A DNA stretch of 64,000 nucleotides, taken from the NCBI RefSeq assembly GCF_040545805.1, contig NZ_JBEPMO010000006.1:62001-126000 (forward strand), in the 5' to 3' direction. The notes beneath the pieces were generated by a model. That model was not told the DNA's origin. It did not search any database and worked only from the letters and a program-made list of their open reading frames with translations. The position numbers and the translations under genes were made by a program. Shown piece by piece: positions 53,465 to 63,086 of the stretch; within the stretch, counting starts at the first letter, position 1; every line of letters begins with the position of its first letter. This stretch comes from Moheibacter stercoris (GTDB taxonomy: Bacteria; Bacteroidota; Bacteroidia; Flavobacteriales; Weeksellaceae).

Positions 53465-54232
53465 TTATTTAATTCCTTTGGTCAGAAAATTCCACAAATA
53501 TTGCCAGATTGTTGGATGATACCAAATTTGACTTTCCAATACGGGCTGTTTTATTTGAATTGAATTATTTTCAACATCCATCACCGCTTGTTTCATCAAA
53601 GGAATTCCTGCTGCGGTTTGGTAATATGGATAAGTCGTAAAATTATCTTTCTTTTCGGGTTGGATTCTCGCTTGATACAAGATTCCGCCGGTATCGACAC
53701 CTTTATCGACCAAATGAACCGTTACGCCACAATTTTCCAAATCCTGATTGACCAATGCCCAATAACCGCCGTGAATACCACGATATCTTGGTGTAATCCC
53801 TTCGTGAGTATTGATGAATACGGCATTAACAGCCGATAAAACTTTTTTGGAAAGAATTCGACATCCGTTGACAATCACCACATCTGGATTGATTTCTTTC
53901 AAAATATCGATGGTTTCTTGCGCATTGACACTGGAAACATCTTTTAAAATAGCTGGAGAAATTTCGGCGTCGCTTAATCCCAATTTCTGAATGACTTTTT
54001 CTTTTTGGTCTTTCGAAAAAGTTCGCAAAATGGGTAAAATCAGTTTTCCAAAAGCAATTTGTCCCAAAACGTTGAACCAGCCCAATTTTTTTGCGCGATT
54101 CTTCATAATCGTTTTCATCGGAACAGGCACTTCACGAATCACTTGAACGATGTTCACATCCTCTTTCAGACCATTGTACATAAATCTGGAAGAAATCGCT
54201 GGACCCGTTAACATCACAACTCTAACGCTCAT
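53465..54232 (-). CDS. Formyltransferase-fold protein of the exopolysaccharide locus
   Basis: From the ATG 54230-54232 (MSVRVVMLTGP) the 255-aa product has the formyltransferase core: VVIVNGCRILSKKVL, FINTHEGITPRYRGIHGG (catalytic His with preceding Asn) and HLVDKGVDTGGIL (catalytic Asp). The family uses 10-formyl-tetrahydrofolate, for example on amino sugars. The role in N-formylating an exopolysaccharide sugar is inferred. It overlaps the deacetylase gene by 11 bases, which suggests deacetylation then formylation of the same amino group. Confidence 0.8.
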   Translation of the reverse strand: MSVRVVMLTGPAISSRFMYNGLKEDVNIVQVIREVPVPMKTIMKNRAKKLGWFNVLGQIAFGKLILPILRTFSKDQKEKVIQKLGLSDAEISPAILKDVSSVNAQETIDILKEINPDVVIVNGCRILSKKVLSAVNAVFINTHEGITPRYRGIHGGYWALVNQDLENCGVTVHLVDKGVDTGGILYQARIQPEKKDNFTTYPYYQTAAGIPLMKQAVMDVENNSIQIKQPVLESQIWYHPTIWQYLWNFLTKGIK

Positions 54233-55220
54233 ATTTCTCTTTGTATAATTCAACGACTTCCGCCATATGACAAGCTTTCATTTGGTATTTTTGACGAAGT
54301 TCTTCAAAATGCTTTAAAATTTCTTCTAGCATTTGAAAGTTTATTTCTTGATTGATTCCGATGTCGTGCGGATGAAACCAAAGATGGAATATTTTTCCTT
54401 TTTTGGCTGCATGTGTCATTTGATTTTTAATACGTCTAATTTTCAATCGATCAAATTTCGATTCCGATTCTTTGTAAGGTCGCAACCATCGACTAGCACG
54501 TACTCGATACAACTTATCTTTTTTCACTTCCGCTAAATCCTGGCAATGCTGATTACCCAAACAAATGAAATAATCCAAATATCGAATGGCGCGCTTTAGG
54601 ATTCCTTCGTCGGAACCTTTTGCAGCCGAATGAAACCAAGCTTTTTCAGTTTCGCGGTAAATTTCAATTCCGTTTTTGGGAAATACATCCAAATAGTCTG
54701 GATTGATTTGATGACGCGGAAACACAAAGGATTTCAAGTCAATTCCCATCGATTTCGCTATTTTGATTGCAGCTTGTAAATCGGATTCAAATTCTTCTTT
54801 GGTTTGTCCGTCTTCCAAACCATAATAGTGCGAGAAGGTATGCGTACCGATTTCGTGTCGACCATCTTTCTGAACCATTTCCATTAATTTCTTTCCGAAA
54901 TAATAGTTGGGATTATGTTGAGTGGATGCATCGATATATCCGTTATAAGGAGATAAATTTTGATCTTGATACGAAGGATTCAATTTAGGAAGAAATTGAT
55001 TCAATTCCTGCAAATTCTCGGCAAACATCGCTCCTACCGTTGCAAAAGTTGCGTGAACATCGTATTTCGCAAATAAATCCAACATTTTCGGAATGACTTC
55101 CCAAACACCTAAAACATTGGGACCATATTCTTGGAAACTAAATTTATCACGAATTCCCCAAAAGAGTTCGAAATCAAGTGAGATGACAAATAATCCTTGC
55201 GATTCCTTTCCCATTCTCAT
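54222..55220 (-). CDS. NodB-type polysaccharide deacetylase
   Basis: The 332-aa product has NodB motifs: FVISLDFELFWG (catalytic Asp), ATFATVGAMF, HEIGTHTFSHYYG (zinc His pair) and FVFPRHQ. It lacks a signal peptide, so it may act on a cytoplasmic lipid-linked sugar. It overlaps the acetyltransferase gene by 4 bases and the formyltransferase gene by 11. Confidence 0.88.
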   Translation of the reverse strand: MRMGKESQGLFVISLDFELFWGIRDKFSFQEYGPNVLGVWEVIPKMLDLFAKYDVHATFATVGAMFAENLQELNQFLPKLNPSYQDQNLSPYNGYIDASTQHNPNYYFGKKLMEMVQKDGRHEIGTHTFSHYYGLEDGQTKEEFESDLQAAIKIAKSMGIDLKSFVFPRHQINPDYLDVFPKNGIEIYRETEKAWFHSAAKGSDEGILKRAIRYLDYFICLGNQHCQDLAEVKKDKLYRVRASRWLRPYKESESKFDRLKIRRIKNQMTHAAKKGKIFHLWFHPHDIGINQEINFQMLEEILKHFEELRQKYQMKACHMAEVVELYKEKYER

Positions 55221-55762
55221 ATTTGATTGTTTATATAACCATCGGTTGCCTTATCGTTTTTCATTGTTCGGGCTGGATTTCCCACAACAATCGAATCATC
55301 TTCTACATCAGAAGTAACGTAGGAATTTGGTGCAATTAAGACGTTGTTTCCAATGGTAATTCCGCCGACTATAACCGAATTAGTTCCAATCCAAACATTA
55401 TCGCCAATAACGGGAACACCTTGTTTATCGCCTCGATTGGTTTGCCCGATTGTGACGCCGTGCGCGAGGTTACAGTTTTTGCCAATTTTCGCTTTGGGAT
55501 TGACTACAACCGTTCCCCAATGACCTAAATACAATCCTCCAGCAATTTGGGTTTTGGCAGAAATCTGGAAACCATATTTCACTTGATAGCGTCGAAGCAT
55601 TAATCGATAAAAGATGCCCATTGGGCTTTTGGCCGAAGTTCGTTGCGAATGACGTAAAAAATACAAAAACAAAAGTCCAGGATCAAACAAGACTTTCCAC
55701 AAGGTCACAGATTCGTATTTTCCTGTTTTTCGATAATAATCTTGTTGTAATAGGCTTGGCAT
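55217..55762 (-). CDS. Hexapeptide-repeat O-acetyltransferase (serine acetyltransferase-like)
   Basis: The 181-aa product shows the left-handed beta-helix hexapeptide repeats (KIGKNCNLAHGVTIGQT, VIGDNVWIGTNSVIVGGITIGNNV) and the catalytic LGHWG/LAHG histidines. It is short for CysE and lies inside the exopolysaccharide operon, so it more likely acetylates a sugar. It overlaps the deacetylase gene by 4 bases. Confidence 0.85.
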   Translation of the reverse strand: MPSLLQQDYYRKTGKYESVTLWKVLFDPGLLFLYFLRHSQRTSAKSPMGIFYRLMLRRYQVKYGFQISAKTQIAGGLYLGHWGTVVVNPKAKIGKNCNLAHGVTIGQTNRGDKQGVPVIGDNVWIGTNSVIVGGITIGNNVLIAPNSYVTSDVEDDSIVVGNPARTMKNDKATDGYINNQI

Positions 55763-55832
55763 TTCGTAATAAAATTCTTTCTAGAGTTGATTTGCAAATT
55801 TAAGAATAGTATTGATATTCTTGTTTTTAATT

Positions 55833-57008
55833 CTAAGGTGAATCGATTATCGATTGAATATGTTGAACGGAATTTTTCAAGTTGAAAGGTGGAATATAAT
55901 CATCCAATTTAGTTTGAAAGGATTTTGCAAATTTAGGATTCGTCAACATCGTTTTCATTCCACTATAAATTCCTTCTTCGGAATTTTCTACAATCATTCC
56001 TAATTCACCATCGTTGAGCATTTCTCGAACACCCGAAACATCAGTTGCAACAATGGTTTTCTTCAAGGTTATTGCTTCATACAAAACGGTTGGAAAACCT
56101 TCGTAACGAGAACTTAAAATGAAAAAATCGGCCGCTTTAAAAAATGGATAAGGATTGTCTGTAAATCCTAACATCGTAGCCGTTTGCTCAAGTTTTAATT
56201 CGTTCAATAAGTTTTTTACGTTTTCAAAATCATATCCATCACCTACAATCAAGACTTTGTGTGGAAATCCTTCTTTCAATAATCGTTTATGTACGCGTAA
56301 AAGTCGATCGAATCCTTTTTGCGGAAAAACAGTTCCAACAGAGACAAAAACAGGAACCGAAGAATTAAAATCATAAACATCTTGCTTTTTTTCAGCCTTG
56401 GTCAAGATTTCTTGGGTATCGAGCGGATTGTAAATTCGGACGATTTTCTTTTTCTCCTCCTCCGTTCTTGCCATATTTTCAAAATCCTTTTGGATCTGCT
56501 CCGAAATGACCATTATTTGATCGAATCCAAAGAATTTGCGTATTTCCTCATCGGTATAATCGTGAAATTCCGTTTTGCGCAAATCGTTGTGAATCCAAAC
56601 GATTTTTTTGGATGCTTTTTGCGGAGAATTCAAAATATCATCTCTCAAACCGTGGATTGCCGCAAATTCAATATCGTATTGTTTATTCTTGAGAATATAT
56701 TTATACAATAATTTAGGAAACTTCTTAAGTGTTTTCTGATACAACACTCGAAAGGCTTTCTGAGGAATATCTTGTGGTCGATTGGTCGTAATCATTTCCC
56801 CTTTGTTGAGATAGAAAACATTGATCCAATCGGGAATTTCAGCAAGGTATTTACCTGAATAAAGATTTAATAGCAAATCGATTTCATATTTATCGGTAGG
56901 CAAATTCTTCAAAAAAGTTGCGAGAACTTTTTCTGCACCACCGTGGCGTAAAGATCCGATTCGTATGAGAATTTTCTTTTTCAATGGTTGGATTATAAAG
57001 TCAGGCAA
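55833..57008 (-). CDS. GT4-family glycosyltransferase
   Basis: The 391-aa GT-B protein has IGSLRHGGAEKVLATFL, VSVGTVFPQKGFDRLLRVH and SSRYEGFPTVLYEA. The start is a TTG at 57008; a second TTG 24 bases later would give MKKKILIRIGS, and I cannot decide. It is the first - strand gene left of the 220-base intergenic region and shares it with the divergent acyltransferase. Confidence 0.85.
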   Translation of the reverse strand: MPDFIIQPLKKKILIRIGSLRHGGAEKVLATFLKNLPTDKYEIDLLLNLYSGKYLAEIPDWINVFYLNKGEMITTNRPQDIPQKAFRVLYQKTLKKFPKLLYKYILKNKQYDIEFAAIHGLRDDILNSPQKASKKIVWIHNDLRKTEFHDYTDEEIRKFFGFDQIMVISEQIQKDFENMARTEEEKKKIVRIYNPLDTQEILTKAEKKQDVYDFNSSVPVFVSVGTVFPQKGFDRLLRVHKRLLKEGFPHKVLIVGDGYDFENVKNLLNELKLEQTATMLGFTDNPYPFFKAADFFILSSRYEGFPTVLYEAITLKKTIVATDVSGVREMLNDGELGMIVENSEEGIYSGMKTMLTNPKFAKSFQTKLDDYIPPFNLKNSVQHIQSIIDSP

Positions 57009-57228
57009 ATTTCAGAAATTAATTTGCAATGTCGTATGTTTTTTTTTTTACTTTTAAACTCTAAATCAATCTAAATGAGCAACACTTTACACTATCAAGC
57101 AAATGATTGTATTTCAATTTTGCTAAGAAATTTCAACAATAAGTATCTCTATTAAAATTATTAAATAAATTTAACTATTGATTAAATCAATTGATTTACT
57201 TTTAGTTAACCATATACCTTAACAATCT
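57009..57228. other. AT-rich divergent intergenic region of the exopolysaccharide locus
   Basis: No gene or hairpin is evident. The region holds long A/T tracts (TTTTTTTTTT near 57040) and TATACCTTAA near 57210 as a weak candidate -7 for the + strand acyltransferase. It presumably drives both directions. Confidence 0.35.
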
Positions 57229-59043
57229 GTGGAATATCGTTTAGACATTCAAGGACTACGTGCTATAGCAGTATTATCCGTTTTTTTATTTCATTTCAAT
57301 CATGCCTTATTACCAGGCGGATTTTTAGGTGTTGACATTTTTTTTGTCATTTCTGGATTTTTGATTTCGGGTATCATAATTAATAAAATTGATAAAAAAT
57401 CTTTTTCGTTTATCGATTTTTATAAAAGTAGGATCAAACGGATTGTTCCTGCTTATCTAGTCTTGCTTATTATTGTTGCAATTGCTGTAACCTTTATTTA
57501 TTTTAACCAAGATGTAAAATTTTTCAGAAAAGCTTTATTTAATGCAAGTATTTTTAATTCCAATAATTATTTTGCTTCTCTAGACACGTATTTTGGTGCT
57601 CAAAATTCAGAAAATCCACTTTTGCATACTTGGACACTTGCAGTGGAAATGCAGTTTTACTTGATCTTACCATTGATTCTATTTTTTATACCCCGAAAAT
57701 GGCTCGGATTTTTTATAGTCCTATTAATCCTTCTTTCATTAATGTATACTCATTACCAAATTAGTTTTGGAAAACAAGTTGTGGCAATGTATTATTCGCT
57801 TTTATCACGTAGCAGTGAATTTTTATTAGGGACATTGGTTCAATTGTTCTTAATGAAAAAGAAGAATATAAATATTTCGACGCAGACATTTTTAAGCGTT
57901 CTTGGATTGTTGATGGTCCTAATCCCAATGTTTATTTATAATGAAAAAACAACTTTCCCTGGCGTTTTGGCACTTATTCCTTGTGTAGGAACAGGAATGT
58001 TATTAATTTCCAAAGACAGTTACATCAACCAATTTTTATCGACCAAAATTCCAGTTTTTATAGGAGCACTTTCCTATAGCATTTATTTATGGCACTGGCC
58101 TTTTATGGCCTTATACCGCTACTACCATTCGCAATATGAAATTCCATTAATGGATGGTTTACTAATGACGATATTAATTTTTGCCTTTTCGTATGCATCT
58201 TATTATTTAATAGAGGAAAAATTCAGGATAAAATCGATCAAACAAATAGCTATTAGTTCAGTTGCGGTTTATTTATTTTTGGCATTTATGGTTCTGATGT
58301 CTGTAAAAATTAACGAAAAAATGGGATCTACTCCTGCCTATTTTTCTTCTTCCAATGCAATGGGATTTACCTCACACGGAAAATATTTTAAACGATTTGA
58401 GGTTTTAGGAAATCCAGAATCTACGAATAAAATTTTAGTCATTGGCTATAGCCATGGATTGGTTATGAAACCCTTTTTGAACGAGATTGGAAAGAAAAAT
58501 GATTTTGCTTTTAGTATCGTCACAAATGATACTTATCCGCCAATTCCAAACATTAGCGAAAAAGAATTTCACAATCAATCAAATTTCGAATTATACGAGA
58601 ATTTAGCATTGAAATCTGAAAAGGAAATCGAAAAATTTGACACCATTTTTATTTTGAAGGCTTGGGGAATTCCACTACCCCACTTTAATGAGGCATTATT
58701 GAATCTGACAAAAAGATATCCTCAAAAAATCTTTTATCTATTTGAAGATTACCCGACTCTGAACAAAAATCCAATACGTGTAAATCGTGGTGAATTAAAA
58801 ACCAAGAAAAATGTAAAATTTGAAAAAATCTACGCAAAAATTCCTGAAAATATTCTGAAAGAATTAAAATCTTCACCCAATGTAAAAGTTATGGATTTAA
58901 CCAAAATTAAATTGTTTGAAGATGCGCCATATTACAAGGATACGGTAATTTATTATGATGAGAAGCATCTAAATGTTTTCGGATCAATTAAATATGCTAA
59001 ATTTAGCGAAGAGATATTTTTAAAAAAATTGCGATCAAACTAA
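57229..59043 (+). CDS. Acyltransferase-3 with C-terminal SGNH domain (OafA-like)
   Basis: The 604-aa product starts with GTG and has an N-terminal acyltransferase-3 domain (RLDIQGLRAIAVLSVFLFHF, GGFLGVDIFFVISGFLISG, TWTLAVEMQFYL) with ten helices, then a soluble C-terminal SGNH-like domain (LVIGYSHGLVMKPF, DEKHLNVFG as DxxH). It moves acyl groups across the membrane and onto surface polysaccharide. It is on the opposite strand within the locus, paired with the next gene. Confidence 0.9.
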   Translation: MEYRLDIQGLRAIAVLSVFLFHFNHALLPGGFLGVDIFFVISGFLISGIIINKIDKKSFSFIDFYKSRIKRIVPAYLVLLIIVAIAVTFIYFNQDVKFFRKALFNASIFNSNNYFASLDTYFGAQNSENPLLHTWTLAVEMQFYLILPLILFFIPRKWLGFFIVLLILLSLMYTHYQISFGKQVVAMYYSLLSRSSEFLLGTLVQLFLMKKKNINISTQTFLSVLGLLMVLIPMFIYNEKTTFPGVLALIPCVGTGMLLISKDSYINQFLSTKIPVFIGALSYSIYLWHWPFMALYRYYHSQYEIPLMDGLLMTILIFAFSYASYYLIEEKFRIKSIKQIAISSVAVYLFLAFMVLMSVKINEKMGSTPAYFSSSNAMGFTSHGKYFKRFEVLGNPESTNKILVIGYSHGLVMKPFLNEIGKKNDFAFSIVTNDTYPPIPNISEKEFHNQSNFELYENLALKSEKEIEKFDTIFILKAWGIPLPHFNEALLNLTKRYPQKIFYLFEDYPTLNKNPIRVNRGELKTKKNVKFEKIYAKIPENILKELKSSPNVKVMDLTKIKLFEDAPYYKDTVIYYDEKHLNVFGSIKYAKFSEEIFLKKLRSN

Positions 59044-59073
59044 TTTGATTATCACAAAAGCCCATACTTTTCC

Positions 59074-59988
59074 ATGAAACCCACCAAAAACGAAATAATT
59101 TTTATATATAATTCGGTCGATTATTTTCAAAAACTAATTAAAGATAAAGGATATCCTATTTTTGAACTTTATCCAAATGAGAATTTTAAAACACGCGTCT
59201 TAAAGAAACTATTTAAAAAACTTTCTATAAATGATTCCATTTTATTTGGCAATTGGACCAAACATCTAAAAAAGGCGAAAACAGTTGTTGTTTTTGCCAC
59301 AGTTAATTTATATGTTTTAGAATTTATTAAAAAGCAAAATCCGAGTATTCAAATTATTTATTGGTATTGGAATCCTGCCTATAGAATTGGACGACCTACA
59401 GAAGCACTTCGCCAATTGGCTGATATTTGGACATTTGATGAAATCGACAAAGAGAATTATCAATTGAAATACAACAATACTTTTTATTTTGATGAAATAA
59501 ATTCCAGCAATTCGCCAAAGGAATTTGACATTGTTTTTGTGGGACGAAACAAACACAGAAAAGAGAAGCTACTCGAACTAGAAACCTATTTCACTGAACA
59601 TAATTATCGGAATTTCTTCCATATAGTCCCCAATCGGAATGAGGGAAATCCAGAAAAGATCAAGGAACTTTCGTATAAGGAATATTTAAATTTAATCAAT
59701 CAATCAAAAGCGATATTAGATATTTCACCACCAAGTCAGGTAGGATTAACCCTTCGACCAATGGAGTCTTTGTTCCTTGAAATTAAATTGATAACCGACA
59801 ATATTCACATCAAAAAGGAACCCTTTTATCATCCTTTAAACATATTCATCTTGGGAGAAGACAACTTGGATGGATTAAGGCATTTTTTAGATTCGCCCTA
59901 TCAACCTATTTCACAAGAAATAAAAACTAAATATGATTTTGACACTTGGCTGGATCGAATGCTTGATCAAAAGGAATTTACGTATTAA
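59074..59988 (+). CDS. Glycosyltransferase-like protein (CgeB/RfaS-like)
   Basis: The 304-aa soluble product resembles GT-B C-terminal half proteins: DIVFVGRNKHRKEKL, LDISPPSQVGLTLRPMESL (family-typical nucleotide-binding site). Similar Bacteroidota proteins are labelled lipopolysaccharide core biosynthesis. Catalysis is not proved. It lies 30 bases after the acyltransferase and overlaps the convergent GT2 gene by 4 bases. Confidence 0.65.
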   Translation: MKPTKNEIIFIYNSVDYFQKLIKDKGYPIFELYPNENFKTRVLKKLFKKLSINDSILFGNWTKHLKKAKTVVVFATVNLYVLEFIKKQNPSIQIIYWYWNPAYRIGRPTEALRQLADIWTFDEIDKENYQLKYNNTFYFDEINSSNSPKEFDIVFVGRNKHRKEKLLELETYFTEHNYRNFFHIVPNRNEGNPEKIKELSYKEYLNLINQSKAILDISPPSQVGLTLRPMESLFLEIKLITDNIHIKKEPFYHPLNIFILGEDNLDGLRHFLDSPYQPISQEIKTKYDFDTWLDRMLDQKEFTY

Positions 59989-60902
59989 GGTTTTTTCAGT
60001 AAAGTATATCCGAAACTAAAAGGAATAAGAAGAATTCCTAAAATTTTATTTGGCAAACTGTTTAATTTTTGGATGGATTTTTTCCAAGAATCTTTCAATA
60101 ATTGTGAATACGTTAAATATCCTACCATATTTCTAAAATAGGCAATTGGATGCGTCCATTTTATCCCTTTATAGGAATTTACAAAAGACAAATACCCATC
60201 GCGTAAACCTTCATACGACGTAGGTTTTACCCGGTCTGCACTCATTGAATTTAAATCAGTTGAGTCGTAATAGTAAATCCTAACGATTTCATTAAAAAAT
60301 CGGGTTTTCATTCCCTCACCATCATAAATTTGAAAGAATATTTTTTGAGGCGCATATTTTCCTTTATAAACTTCGAAATCAAATTTAGATAAGTATTTTA
60401 AATAGGGTTTTGTCAAAAACAACCCATTTTTATCCCCCTTTATCTTGTATTTATACCTCATTTCAAATACAGAACCGTCAAAACCATTTCCTGGAAATAA
60501 ATCTCCAAAAAGTTTACCCTCTTCATCAATCGAATGACCGATCAAAGAAATGAATTCATCTGGATTTAACGAATTGGCTTCTTTAATCAAAATTTCCAAA
60601 GCCTTATCAGGATAAGCATCATCAGAATCCAATATAGCAAAATAATCGGTTTTCACCGATTGAATCGCTTTGAAAACGGTATAAAATTTCTTAGAATTTT
60701 CTTGTTTATAATACTGAATTGTTACAAGATTTTCTTTTTGAAATTCCTTGACAAGTTCTTCTGTTTGATCGGTAGATCCATCATCTGCAATCACCCATAA
60801 AAAGTCTTTAAACGTTTGATTTACGAGAGAATTATAGGCTCTTTTCAATGTATGAGCCCTATTATAGGTTGGTGTGATAATGGTTATTTTATATTTACTC
60901 AT
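59985..60902 (-). CDS. GT2-family glycosyltransferase
   Basis: The 305-aa product has ITIITPTYNRAHTLKRAYNSL, WVIADDGSTDQT and AILDSDDAYP (DxD). The C-terminal half ends in a hydrophobic segment. It overlaps the upstream GT4 gene by 4 bases. Confidence 0.88.
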   Translation of the reverse strand: MSKYKITIITPTYNRAHTLKRAYNSLVNQTFKDFLWVIADDGSTDQTEELVKEFQKENLVTIQYYKQENSKKFYTVFKAIQSVKTDYFAILDSDDAYPDKALEILIKEANSLNPDEFISLIGHSIDEEGKLFGDLFPGNGFDGSVFEMRYKYKIKGDKNGLFLTKPYLKYLSKFDFEVYKGKYAPQKIFFQIYDGEGMKTRFFNEIVRIYYYDSTDLNSMSADRVKPTSYEGLRDGYLSFVNSYKGIKWTHPIAYFRNMVGYLTYSQLLKDSWKKSIQKLNSLPNKILGILLIPFSFGYTLLKKP

Positions 60903-62059
60903 TTTTGTAAATATTGATTTTCAAACACTTGGCTTATTTGATGGTAAATTTTCGAATTATCAAATTTTTCAGGAACTGATTTCATTCCCTTTTTAAGATT
61001 TTCAATTAATTCTTGGTCGGTCATAAACCTTTTCATTCCTTCGTAAATTTCCTCCTCATCGAAATTCACCAAATAGCCATCAACTTCGTGATCAATCATT
61101 TCTGGTATGCCTCCCACATTGGTACTCAATATAGGAATTCCCAATCCCATCACTTCTCCAACAGTCAACGGATAAGACTCTGATCGGGATGGTAACACAA
61201 AAAAGTCTGATTGTGCTACATATGGATATGGATTTTTCTGGGTATCCAAAAGATTAAAAGTTTCTTCTACACCTGTTTCAATAGCCTGATTTTTCAGATT
61301 TTCCATTTCGTTTCCACCTCCAATTACAGCTATTGAATGTTTAAAACCTTCGTCCAACAAACGTTTGTGAACACGAATCAACGCATCATAACCTTTGCGG
61401 AAATGCAATCTTCCGATCGTCGAAAACACGGGGCGAATTGGATAATTGACTTCCATCAATTTGGATTTCTCCATTGCTTCTTGAAAGTTTATGACATTGT
61501 AAATCACTGAACTATTTGGATAAGTCACACCATACAAATCGGTAATCACTTGTCGAGTTTGTGCCGAGCCAAAAATCATCCAATCAAATTTCTTCATCAG
61601 ATTGATTCTTTTCATCACTCGGTTCTGGTCTTTATCATAACTCACATCGGTATGAAACCAGCCAATTTTGCGGGACTTTTTATTGGGTGAATTCAAAATC
61701 CATTCGAATTCCGCATAGCCAGGAGCAACTTCAATATCGTAATCCTCTTTTAAAATTTGATTGTACAGAAAACTAGGAAATACTTCGTAAAATTTCAATT
61801 TCAACTTTCGCAAAACCAATTGAACTTTATGTAAAATTGGATTGACGCTAAAGTCTTCTCTTCCTTTTGCAATCCTTACCAAATGGATATGTTTCGGTAT
61901 TTCGGTGCGAAGTTCGCCTTGGTACAAATTCAACATCAAAGTGATGTCAAATTTCTCTTTTGGTAAATTATTCAAAAGATCTAAAACCACACGCGGTACA
62001 CCACCCATTTCGAGGGAACGCAATCGAAAAAGAACTTTTATTTTGGTTGGGTTGGTCAT
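60899..62059 (-). CDS. GT4-family glycosyltransferase
   Basis: The 386-aa GT-B enzyme has RLRSLEMGGVPRVVLDLL, STIGRLHFRKGYDALIRVH and LPSRSESYPLTVGEVMGLG. It lies between the GT2 at 59985 and the GT2-like gene at 62061, overlapping the former by 4 bases and following the latter by 1 base. Confidence 0.9.
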   Translation of the reverse strand: MTNPTKIKVLFRLRSLEMGGVPRVVLDLLNNLPKEKFDITLMLNLYQGELRTEIPKHIHLVRIAKGREDFSVNPILHKVQLVLRKLKLKFYEVFPSFLYNQILKEDYDIEVAPGYAEFEWILNSPNKKSRKIGWFHTDVSYDKDQNRVMKRINLMKKFDWMIFGSAQTRQVITDLYGVTYPNSSVIYNVINFQEAMEKSKLMEVNYPIRPVFSTIGRLHFRKGYDALIRVHKRLLDEGFKHSIAVIGGGNEMENLKNQAIETGVEETFNLLDTQKNPYPYVAQSDFFVLPSRSESYPLTVGEVMGLGIPILSTNVGGIPEMIDHEVDGYLVNFDEEEIYEGMKRFMTDQELIENLKKGMKSVPEKFDNSKIYHQISQVFENQYLQK

Positions 62060-62060
62060 T

Positions 62061-63086
62061 TTATTCTATTTCGGCGCCTAAATTACGATATTGTTCTTTA
62101 AACTTATCGGCCCATTTCTTCCATTCCGTATATTGAACATCGGGATGATTGGCTTTTTCTAAAAAAGTTTGAATGTACTTGTCCGAAAAATCATTTGGAT
62201 AATTTTCCATTGGATCCAACTCACCTTCCAACCAAGCTTTGTTCAAAATGAAATTCATACGGTTAACGTCTAAACGATAGCCATATTCATGATAGGAGCC
62301 AGTAGCCGAAGACTTGAAAGTGGTTTTTAAATATTCTTGATGGGTACGTGCAAAGATGGAGTTTTTGTTTTGATGATACCAAACCGCTGCATTACGCAAT
62401 TGTTGTTTCTCATCCACTCTTCCTTTTGCATCTTTCCAAATGGCCAACCAATAATCTTTTCGATACAAACCCATCAAAATCGAATTAATCGCCCAATATT
62501 TTCTTTTGGTGGTATTGTCAACCCAACCAAATTTATAGAGCAGGGTAAAAAATTTATATTTATTGTACATGAACAAATCCATGATTAACTTATTTGCTGT
62601 AAATAATTTTTGAGGTTGCGCTTTGGTGATAAGGTGATTTAATTTTTCCAATTGCAAGTATTGATCATCGGTATAATTCCCAAGCCACCCCAATTTTAAC
62701 AACGGAATATTATACTTCTGCATATTCTTTACCAACTCATCCAAATTCACTGGAGCTGTAAACCAAACGTCGTCTTCGATGACCAATACATAATCTGCTG
62801 CAGCTGCCACCGCTTGATACCATAAATCCGTCGGAATCTGAAATCCATCGATTTCAGTACCTTTTTCCAAGTTTTTTTCAATAGCCTTTACTTTTGCATC
62901 GTATTGTGAAGACTTCAGAAATTTGACTTTTGGATAAGCATCCTTCAATTTATTCAAGTATTTTTTGGGTGTGCCATCATCCAAAACCTTGATTTCGTAT
63001 ACTCCTTCTACATTTTGTAAAATAGATTTTAAGCAACGATCCAAGTAATGAGGACGATTAAACGATTTAATTACAATACTAATCAT
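62061..63086 (-). CDS. GT2-like glycosyltransferase
   Basis: The 341-aa product has ISIVIKSFNRPHYLDRCLKSIL and LVIEDDVWFT (DxD-like EDD), a GT-A fold with extended C-terminal half. It is longer than typical GT2 proteins and the DxD is EDDV, so the substrate is uncertain. It overlaps the upstream GT2 gene by 4 bases. Confidence 0.8.
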   Translation of the reverse strand: MISIVIKSFNRPHYLDRCLKSILQNVEGVYEIKVLDDGTPKKYLNKLKDAYPKVKFLKSSQYDAKVKAIEKNLEKGTEIDGFQIPTDLWYQAVAAAADYVLVIEDDVWFTAPVNLDELVKNMQKYNIPLLKLGWLGNYTDDQYLQLEKLNHLITKAQPQKLFTANKLIMDLFMYNKYKFFTLLYKFGWVDNTTKRKYWAINSILMGLYRKDYWLAIWKDAKGRVDEKQQLRNAAVWYHQNKNSIFARTHQEYLKTTFKSSATGSYHEYGYRLDVNRMNFILNKAWLEGELDPMENYPNDFSDKYIQTFLEKANHPDVQYTEWKKWADKFKEQYRNLGAEIE

